Below are positions 44,890 to 51,952 of a DNA stretch of 64,000 nucleotides, in pieces (position 1 is the first letter of the stretch; each line of letters opens with the position of its first letter). The DNA is from Roseitranquillus sp963749675. GTDB taxonomy: Bacteria > Pseudomonadota > Alphaproteobacteria > Rhodobacterales > Rhodobacteraceae. The stretch spans positions 682,001-746,000 of the forward strand of contig CAVVNT010000010.1 in NCBI GenBank assembly GCA_963749675.1. The letters are read 5' to 3'. The position numbers and the translations under genes are program-made. The notes beneath the pieces were generated by a model, which was given only the letters and a program-made list of their open reading frames with translations, searched no databases and was not told the DNA's origin.

Positions 44890-47166
44890 TCACTCCGACG
44901 GCAGGACGTCGGCCTGCGCGAGCGGCGTGATCCAGATCGGATTCGAATAGGCGATCTTGCCCTCCGCATCCTCGACCGTGAGCGCCACCCAGTCAGCGCC
45001 GGCCGTCTCCGCATCTCCCGTCACAGCGAAGTCAGCCGCCGCGGTCACAGGCTGCCCGTTGAAGCTCTCGCTCGCGATCTCGCCGTCCGGGCCCAACAGC
45101 GTGGCGCGGGCGAGTCCGTTCGCCGCCGTCAGCTCGAAGCCAAGCGTCCGCTCCTGCCCCGGCGCGATCCTGAGGTCCGAGCCGAACATCACCTCGGGCA
45201 CGATCAGCGGCCCGCGCGTGACGTAGGCGCGGCCAGCCTTGAGGTTCGCCACGTATCCTTCGGTGCTCACCACGCCGGGGACGTGGACATAGGCGCGCGC
45301 CGCGCCGGTGTCGTCGTTCCAGGCGTCGTGCGCATCGGACCCGCCGGCAAGGTAGATGCGGTGCCCCTGGCTCCAGAGCTGGCCCGCACGCTCGAACACC
45401 GACGCGTCGTCGTCCTCGCCGTTCATCTCGAGCAGGTCGAAGTCCGGCGCGAAGCCGCCTGGCACCACCCCCGCCTCGAGGCTCGCGAGGTAGCCGTAAG
45501 GAATGAACGGGTGGTTCGCCTGAATCGCATCGGCGCCGAGACGCCGCGCCTCGGCCATCACCTCCGCCGCCGTCGCCGCTGAAGTGTCGATCTCGATCGG
45601 CTCGCCGAGCGTGAGCGGGTAGGCGTTAAAATGTCCCCAGGACGGTGAGAACTCGACTGAGGGAATGAACGGCATCCCCCGGCGTTCGGCGATCTCGGCC
45701 AGCGCCTCGTGGTTCACCGTCGAGTCGTGGTCGGTCACCGACAGCAGGTCCAGCCCCGCGGCGAGTTCGGCCCGCGCCACGTATTCCGGCGGCGTCGTCC
45801 CCTCGAGCTGGTCGGCGTGGTGGTGCAGGTCCGCGGCGTACCAGTCGTCCTCGTGGGGCTGCGCGACGAGCCCGAGCTCCACCTCGACCGGTTGGCTCTC
45901 GCCCGAGGCGACGGTGACCGGAGCTTCCTCGCCCGCTGTCAGGAAGCCCGTCCCGTGTCCAACCGTGAACACGTAGTCGCCGGGTGCCAGCGACGCCTCC
46001 ACCTCGCCAACCGCGTCGAGCTCGGTGAAGAACGTCCGTCGTCCCAGGAATTCGACAAGCGGTGCCTGCCCCTCGGCGATTTCGATGCGGGCGTCGAGCG
46101 GGGCGCCGTCACCATCGGTCACAGCGAAGGAGAGCGTCCCCGGCGCTTCGAGGTCGTCGAAGTCGATCGTCTCGGTGCCGCCGCCTGCGATGGCAACCTT
46201 CTGCGGCGCGGACTCTGAGTAGCCCTGGGCGGTGGCGTAGACGGTGTAGTCGCCCACGGGGAGCGCCACCTCGTAGCTGCCGTCGGGCGTCAGCGTCCAG
46301 GCGTATGGGGACCCCTCCTTCTCGATGACGAGCACCAACTCCTCGACCGGCCCCTCGGCCGAGCCGATCTGGCCGGAGAGGGTCCCGGCCTCCATGCCGC
46401 CCCGCTCGATCTCGGCTTCGACGACGGGCGCGAGATCTCCCGACGGACCGACCTGCAACCAGCCCTCGAAGCTGCGGCTCTCGCCCGGGGCGAGGCTGTG
46501 CAGCAGGTACATGTCCTTGGAGTCGTACTCGACCCGGTCGAAGTAGGGCGCGTGGAGCGCGATGAACCAGTCCTCGTCATAGGCCACGAACCGGTCCGAC
46601 AGCGCCGCCTCCGCCGTGCCGGAATTGACGCCGGCCAAACCCGGAACGGCAAACTCATAGCCGCTGTCGGGCCAAAGGGTGAGGCCCGAAATCTGATCGC
46701 CGAGCGGCTCGCCGCCGCCGTTCGTCATCTCGGTGACGAGGTGGATTCGGTCCGATCCCTCCTCGAGCGTATAGGTCGTGGTGACATCCGCCTCTCCAAA
46801 GTCGCGGCTGATGCGGACCACTGCCCGCTCCGGGCTGTCGGTCACTACCTCGACGTCGGTGCGCGTGTTGGGCCACCCCGACCAATTGTTCGGGATGAAG
46901 TCCGCGAAGGCGATCCGATCGAGGTCGGGCTCGCCATCCTTGACCGGCGCGAGATCGACGATGGCCCCGCGCGGCACGCCCCAAGGCGCCTGCAACTCGA
47001 TCGCCAGCGTGAAGGCAAGGTGATCGTTGCGGAGCGTGATGTCGCCTTCGGCCAGGGCCTCCCCGTCCGGGATCGGTGTCGGACCTCGGGTCAGGGCTAC
47101 CTCGGCCGTGGCGGACTGTCCGAGGACCATGCCGGTCGTCAGGAGCAACAGGGTGCGCATGGCCAT
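44890..47166 (-). CDS. CehA/McbA-family metallohydrolase (PHP domain), secreted
   Basis: About 758 residues with a signal peptide (MRTLLLLTTGMVLGQSATA). The N-terminal half is beta-rich and includes carboxypeptidase-regulatory-like repeats such as PDGSYEVALPVGDYTVYATA and APGDYVFTVGHGTGF. The PHP metal site follows: YAADLHHHADQ, LLSVTDHDSTVNHEAL, IQANHPFIPYG, YLAGGSDAHDAWN. A short C-terminal beta domain ends it. CehA and McbA hydrolyse carbamate or phosphoester bonds, but the natural substrate here is unknown. Start choice: AAGGAAGG precedes the ATG at 47166; an ATG at 47160 is also possible. It shares the PHP-like fold class with the DUF3604 protein at 16.6 kb. Confidence 0.87.
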   Translation of the reverse strand: MAMRTLLLLTTGMVLGQSATAEVALTRGPTPIPDGEALAEGDITLRNDHLAFTLAIELQAPWGVPRGAIVDLAPVKDGEPDLDRIAFADFIPNNWSGWPNTRTDVEVVTDSPERAVVRISRDFGEADVTTTYTLEEGSDRIHLVTEMTNGGGEPLGDQISGLTLWPDSGYEFAVPGLAGVNSGTAEAALSDRFVAYDEDWFIALHAPYFDRVEYDSKDMYLLHSLAPGESRSFEGWLQVGPSGDLAPVVEAEIERGGMEAGTLSGQIGSAEGPVEELVLVIEKEGSPYAWTLTPDGSYEVALPVGDYTVYATAQGYSESAPQKVAIAGGGTETIDFDDLEAPGTLSFAVTDGDGAPLDARIEIAEGQAPLVEFLGRRTFFTELDAVGEVEASLAPGDYVFTVGHGTGFLTAGEEAPVTVASGESQPVEVELGLVAQPHEDDWYAADLHHHADQLEGTTPPEYVARAELAAGLDLLSVTDHDSTVNHEALAEIAERRGMPFIPSVEFSPSWGHFNAYPLTLGEPIEIDTSAATAAEVMAEARRLGADAIQANHPFIPYGYLASLEAGVVPGGFAPDFDLLEMNGEDDDASVFERAGQLWSQGHRIYLAGGSDAHDAWNDDTGAARAYVHVPGVVSTEGYVANLKAGRAYVTRGPLIVPEVMFGSDLRIAPGQERTLGFELTAANGLARATLLGPDGEIASESFNGQPVTAAADFAVTGDAETAGADWVALTVEDAEGKIAYSNPIWITPLAQADVLPSE

Positions 47167-47678
47167 CGTCTTCGCCTTCCTTGAGGGATTAGATCTGGAA
47201 TACATCCATCGCGCCCAAAAAGCGATGGCGGCAAGTGCCAGGCCATGGTTCAGCGTCAGGTGCGTCGTCGACCCAGCTGCTTCAGCAAGCGGCCGGAGCA
47301 GCGAACTGCTATATGGCCGATGGCAGGCGCACAGAACCCACGCCAAATGCACTGCAACCGTCCCGCCGAACCTGAATCGAGGACGGCCCTCTCCGGCCGT
47401 TCGCCTGGAACGAGCTTGGCCGCGGCGCCGCATGGACTGCGGCCATTCATGCCGTGTGCAGCGACGCTCGGCGGCCGAACTCACACAAAGCCGGACGCAG
47501 CGGGCTTTTGCTACTCCTGCGAGAATCCGCGGCGGAAGGATCGAGCCACCTTCGCCCTGGCGGCCTTGACGTAGATCATGGAAGATGCACCGATCCAGAA
47601 TGACAAACGCCTATCGGCGCGGTGAACTGCGCTGGGCGGAGTCAATGAAGATGTCCACGAGACGAGACTTCCTAATGA
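47167..47678. other. Gap between the CehA/McbA gene and truncated IS copy C
   Basis: About 510 bp containing the promoter side of the CehA/McbA gene. I see no convincing gene. Open frames in both directions are overlaps of the IS and have no motif. Confidence 0.4.
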
Positions 47679-48323
47679 GTTCAGCCTGAACAAGGGATAT
47701 GCTGCTGATTTCGCAGAAGAACCTTTGGTTTCTCGTGGTTTTGGATCGCAGGGTTTCGTAGGATTCGGACGAGAACCCTGCGATTTCGGATGTGCCGATG
47801 AAGCCGAAACCCCGCCAGCCCGAGCAGGATGATCTGCTGCGGCCGCGCCTGGTCGACCTGATCGACATGCGCCACGAGCTGGTAAAGCTCGAGACGCTGA
47901 TCGAGTGGGAGTTCTTCGAGCGGGAGTGGGCCGGGTTCTTCCCGTCGGGCACCGGGCGACCGGCGACGTCGCCGCCGCTGGTGGCGGGGCTCCTCTATCT
48001 CCAGCACGCCTTCGACCTGTCGGACGAGGCGGTGGTCGCAAGGTGGGTCGAGAACCCGTACTACCAGCACCTCTGCGGCGAGACCTTCTTCCAGCACCGC
48101 CCGCCGATCGATCCCTCCTCGCTCACCCGCTGGCGCCAGCGGATCGGTGAAGAGGGAGTGGAATGGCTGCTGACCAAGAATGAGGAAGAAGAGGAAAGGC
48201 CCCAGTGGGGCGTTTCCCTGACGAATGAGGCCGGCCGCGCCTCGGGAACGGTCGCGGACAGGAGCCTTGAGCGGGTGTCGGTCGACACCACGGTGATGGA
48301 AAAGAACATCGCCCACCCGACCG
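47679..48323 (+). mobile_element. IS5-family insertion sequence, copy C, truncated
   Basis: Begins with the terminal repeat GTTCAGCCTGAACAA (47679-47693), the same as copy B, and matches copy B (in the opposite orientation) until about 48323. There copy B continues DARLYETARRK while this copy changes to unrelated GCC-rich sequence. The right end of the element is missing. Copies B and C are inverted relative to each other about 44.5 kb apart. Confidence 0.87.
47792..48323 (+). pseudogene. IS5-family transposase, N-terminal fragment (copy C)
   Basis: About 177 codons, from the start MPMKPKPRQPEQDDLLRPRL through HLCGETFFQHRPPIDPSSLT to VSVDTTVMEKNIAHPT, where the match to copy B ends. It has the same 15-codon palindromic insertion (48178-48230). 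It differs from copy B at only a few positions, for example Trp for Arg in LIEWEFFEREW. Only the first catalytic Asp is present. The frame continues into flanking DNA and later joins the alkylsulfatase frame, giving a chimeric open frame to 49132. Confidence 0.85.
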
Positions 48324-48335
48324 CCGCCGCCGCGG

Positions 48336-49132
48336 CACAACTCGCGCGGCGTGATCCAGCGCTTCCTCGGGTTCTGGGACTGCAACCCGGCGACGCTGAT
48401 TCCCCTGTCGCCCGAGGATTCGGCACCGCTCTACGTCGAGATGATGGGCGGCAAGGACGCGATCATGAACAAGGGGATCGAGCTCCACGGGGCCGGACGC
48501 TACCTGGAGGCTACGGAGATCCTGAACAAGCTCTTTCTCGCCGATCCCTCGGACCAAGAGTGAAGGATCTGCTCGCCGACGTCTACGAGCAACTCGGCTA
48601 CCAGCAGGAGAACCCGGGGCTCCGCAACAGCTTCCTCTCCGGCGCCTACGAGCTGCGAACAGGCATCCCGCAGGGCGAGCGGGCCGACAGCGCCGGCCCG
48701 GATGTGATCCGGGCGATGTCGACGGGGCTGTTCCTCGACTACCTCGCGATCAAGATGGACGGCCGTAAGGCTGAAGGGCTGGATTTCAGCATGAACCTCG
48801 TCACCCCGGACAACGGCGAGAGGTTCGCGGTCGACCTGTCGAACGCTACGCTGACCAACGTCGAAGGCTTCGAGATACCGGACGGGGACCTGACGCTGAC
48901 GGTGAACCGCTCGGATCTCGAGCTGGTGATGGTCGGCGAGGCGGAGCTTGGAGACCTGCTGGCCGACGGACGTGCAAGCGCCGAAGGCGACATCAGCGTG
49001 CTGGCGAGCCTTGCCGCGACGATGGTGGAGTTCGATCCGCTGTTCGAGGTCTTGCCAGGCACCGCCGGACCGATCGAGGTGGTCGAGGCCGAAGCGCTGC
49101 AGGCAGTCACGGGCCAGGTCGCCATCGAGTGA
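48336..49132 (+). pseudogene. Alkylsulfatase-type hydrolase, C-terminal part only
   Basis: Starts abruptly with HNSRGVIQRFLGFWDCNPAT, then PLSPEDSAPLYVEMMGGKDA and EATEILNKLFLADPSDQ, the dimerisation domain of Sds-type linear alkylsulfatases. One base is missing near 48560, after which the frame reads VKDLLADVYEQLGYQQENPG, RNSFLSGAYELRTGIPQGE and the SCP2-like end with NLVTPDNGERFAVDLSNATL. The metallo-beta-lactamase domain with the zinc ligands is absent, replaced by truncated IS copy C. The family releases sulphate from alkyl sulphates such as SDS. Dead as found. Confidence 0.85.
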
Positions 49133-50591
49133 GTTTGCTGCTCACCAACGCGTGCGCGAGCCGAGCTCTCCGCCGGCAGGCGCTGCCGATGCTGCAAGTG
49201 CGCCGGTAGCGGTGCCCGGAACGACTGAAGCGGGCTCGGAGCGGCCTCACGGCAGCGCGGCAAGCAGTGCGTCGAGGCGGGCCGCTGAACCGACGGCGTC
49301 GGCCCTCAGCTTCCGTTCGCCGAAGACGCGAGCCGCCGCGACGCGACATGCTTTCCCGCCGTCCGCGCACGCCGCAGCGAAGCACACCTTTCCACGTCTC
49401 GCTGGCGCTTATGCCTGAGATCGCAGTAGGTTCCGTCGCGGAGCGCCCTCGCGGACTGCCTTGTCGGCGCGCTTCCCTTCACCAGGCTGCCGATCACGTC
49501 GCCGAGCATCTCGACGCCGTTTTTCCAAGTCATCGCTGATCGTGTTCTCGACCGCGACCCGCTCCTGCGGCGCCAGACTCTTTGTTCTTGCGCGCCACCT
49601 TTGCAGCAGGAGACTCTCGGCGCAGTCCGGCGCGGGGGGTCAGCAGTAGTACACGCCAACCGCACAGCGGCGGACCGTTCGGCGGCCGACACCGGCGACG
49701 CTGACCGGCGTCAGGGGGCGCCCAACGACGGCGTGAGCCGCCCGGGCGAGGGCAGGCGCACCCGTCGCGGCCACGCTCTCGCCCATCTCCAGGCAAGGGA
49801 ACGCAAGCAGCGTCGCGAGCGCGAGAGATCCTTTTCAACATCATTCTGCTCCCACTCGATAGATTCCCGCAATGTCGTCGAGATCCGGCACCGCGGACAT
49901 CTCGACCGCGCTTGCATCTGCGGGCGGATCGAGACCGTCGACCGTCTTTGCCCATGGCCCAGTTCCGCCGCCGTTGCGAACCACGACTCGTTGAAGGGCA
50001 GGATCACCCGCGCGGCGACCAGCAGGGCGGCCCAGGTCTCGTCGGCGCCGGCGTCGAAGCCCGGCCGGCTGCTGGCGGAGTCGAGGCCGACGTCGAGGCT
50101 GACGCCGAAGGCGCGGAAGCCGCCGCCGGCGTCCACTATGACCTGATCCGTCTCGTAGGCCCGGTAGACCGCGTAGCCGCTGAGGGCGGTTACCGTCCCG
50201 AACATCGCGCAGGATCGATCTTGCGACGAAGAGCCCCGAGCGGCGAGGGGCCAGGCGATCGCCCGGGACGGGACATGTACGCACGACCCCGGGTCCTGAA
50301 TTCATTTTCGACACGCCGAAGCTTGTCCCGCATCGTTGATCCGTTCGGAGACGCTGTATCCGCAATGCACTGCTTGCTACCGGCTGCCGGGTTCGAAACA
50401 AGCTTGCCTCGGCCCGCTTGGTGGTCGGCGACCGGTTGGCAGCCTGCGCGCTCGCCTCCAAGGATTCAAGGGTTGGATCCTCATGGCTTTCATGTGCTTT
50501 TTGGACTACTTGATTCTGATCGCCAACGTGATCATGCGGGATTGGGCGCGCTCTTCCAAAACCACCGTTCGAGCAACAGGAGGCGGGTGCG
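49133..50591. other. Gene-poor, degenerate stretch upstream of fnrL
   Basis: About 1.46 kb with many short open frames in both directions but no complete gene. The only piece with protein character is a beta-barrel-like fragment on the minus strand at about 49960-50205, listed separately. The last part holds the AGGAGG (50578-50583) ribosome-binding site of fnrL. Confidence 0.45.
49960..50205 (-). pseudogene. Possible outer-membrane beta-barrel remnant
   Basis: On the minus strand, reading from 50205: GYAVYRAYETDQVIVDAGGG, then FRAFGVSLDVGLDSASSRPG and AALLVAARVILPFNESWFAT. The alternation of hydrophobic and polar residues and aromatic strand ends looks like part of an outer-membrane barrel. 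The sequence beyond about 49960 loses this character in all frames. I cannot name the family. It may be a fragment of a longer lost gene. Confidence 0.35.
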
Positions 50592-51308
50592 ATCCGACAG
50601 GATATCCATAGTTCCTCCATCCCGGTCGTTTGCAGGGAATGCGAAGCCCGGCATGGCGGGATCTGCGGCGTTCTCGAACCGGCCGAACTCCTGCGGCTGG
50701 GTCGGCACGCGAGGCGACGTGAAGTCCCACCGGGGACTGAACTGGTATCGGCCGGTCTACCCGTCGATACCTATGCCAATATCCTGAGCGGCGTCGTCAA
50801 GCTCACTAAGCTCTTGCCGAACGGCCGGCAGCAGATCGTCGGGCTTCAGTTCGCGCCGGATTTCCTAGGCCGCCCTTTCGCGGACAGCAGCAGCGTCGGC
50901 GCCGTGGCGGCCAGCGCCGTTCGACTCTGCGTCTTTCCGCGGGCCGAGCTGGAGGACATGGCACGTCGATCCCACCCATTGGAACATCGCCTGCACGCGC
51001 AAGCCCTGCGCGAGCTCGACGACGCCCGCGAATGGATGGTGATCCTCGGTCAGAAATCGGCGTCCCAGAAGCTGGCTTCTTTCCTGTTGCTGCTGGGTAC
51101 GCATATCGATCCGAGAGTCGATGGCTGCTCCGATGTCATCGACCTGCCCTGGACGAGGGCGGACATCGCAGATTTTCTCGGCCTGACCATCGAGACCGTG
51201 AGCCGTCAGCTGACCCTCCTGCGCAATGCAGAGATCATCGCGATCGAGAAGAACCGTCGCGTCACCGTGCGGGATCACGCCGCGCTCAGGTCCGAGGCGG
51301 GCGGCTGA
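50592..51308 (+). CDS. fnrL: FNR-family oxygen-responsive regulator (FnrL type), with ATC where a start codon is expected
   Basis: About 238 residues. The N-terminal DIHSSSIPVVCRECEARHGG and IC give Cys14, Cys17 and Cys25 (CX2CX7C); Cys113 in VRLCVFPRAEL is the likely fourth ligand of an oxygen-labile [4Fe-4S] cluster. YANILSGVVKLTKLLPNGRQ and IVGLQFAPDFLGRPF match FnrL. The DNA-binding helix has IADFLGLTIETVSRQ, with the E-x2-SR motif that reads TTGAT/ATCAA half-sites. The family-like start would be codon 50592, 8 bases after AGGAGG, but it is ATC, not ATG. The first standard start in frame is TTG 50814, which would remove the cysteines. Target: the FNR box at 51852. Confidence 0.85.
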   Translation: MRQDIHSSSIPVVCRECEARHGGICGVLEPAELLRLGRHARRREVPPGTELVSAGLPVDTYANILSGVVKLTKLLPNGRQQIVGLQFAPDFLGRPFADSSSVGAVAASAVRLCVFPRAELEDMARRSHPLEHRLHAQALRELDDAREWMVILGQKSASQKLASFLLLLGTHIDPRVDGCSDVIDLPWTRADIADFLGLTIETVSRQLTLLRNAEIIAIEKNRRVTVRDHAALRSEAGG

Positions 51309-51312
51309 CCCG

Positions 51313-51774
51313 TCAGCATCCGCGCGCCGCGAGGTAGAGCGGCAGGACATGGTCGTGATCGAATGCAAGATGCCGCCTGAGCGGGGTGAAGAGGCATCGC
51401 AACATGTAGCCTTGCTCGTTGGCGGTCGCCCGGCTCCGGCCTGCCGCGAAGGCTTTCACGGCGTCGCGCACGTCGCGGGCGTGGTGGATGTCCTCGACAT
51501 GTTCGTGCCGCAACCGCTCGAGGATCAATTCGATCTGCGGCCCGGACCGCGCGATGACGGGGAAGACGACGGTCTCCTCGTAGCGCTGGCAGCACGCCAA
51601 TGTCGGGTGCAGTTGATCGACCAGTCGGGTCGCGGCCAACGTGTCGACATTCGATGGCAGCGAGTCCGCGAGGGTCTCGAGCGCGGCACACAAGGCGAAC
51701 TGACGGGTCAGACACTGGTTGAAAATCGCCGGTCGCGATCCTCCCCGGTCCGCTCGGTATCGCGGCGTTTTCAT
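51313..51774 (-). CDS. Hemerythrin HHE-domain protein
   Basis: A 153-residue four-helix protein. Iron-ligand-type residues appear in DQLHPTLACCQRYEETVVFP (His and Glu), RLRHEHVEDIHHARDV (His and Glu) and LRRHLAFDHDHVLPLYLAAR (His and Asp). Such proteins bind oxygen or NO at a di-iron centre or take part in iron-sulphur protection. The start at 51774 (MKTPRYRADRGG) is chosen; an upstream in-frame ATG at 51807 is possible. It is transcribed away from narK, with the FNR box between, and converges on fnrL with a 4-bp gap. A role in NO or oxygen handling during nitrate respiration is inferred. Confidence 0.83.
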   Translation of the reverse strand: MKTPRYRADRGGSRPAIFNQCLTRQFALCAALETLADSLPSNVDTLAATRLVDQLHPTLACCQRYEETVVFPVIARSGPQIELILERLRHEHVEDIHHARDVRDAVKAFAAGRSRATANEQGYMLRCLFTPLRRHLAFDHDHVLPLYLAARGC

Positions 51775-51851
51775 CTCCGATGCTCCGGCCTTCTGCCCAG
51801 GCGGCATCCGTCGTCGGTTATCAGCTTATCCCGGACGCAACTTCGGAATCG

Positions 51852-51865
51852 TTGACGTTTATCAA
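51852..51865. promoter_or_regulatory. FNR box between the hemerythrin gene and narK
   Basis: TTGACGTTTATCAA (51852-51865) has two half-sites TTGAC and ATCAA separated by four bases, within the consensus TTGAY-N4-ATCAA. Its centre is about 94 bp upstream of the narK ATG and about 84 bp upstream of the hemerythrin ATG, so one site could serve both directions. For narK a class II position would put the start of transcription near 51900. The encoded FnrL is the obvious ligand. Confidence 0.85.
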
Positions 51866-51952
51866 ATCAGTCCGGCCCGGCCCCATCCTAGGCTCCTTCC
51901 GGGATGCGTCATCGAATCGAGACGGCGGAAGGCCACGTCAGGGGGGCGAGCC

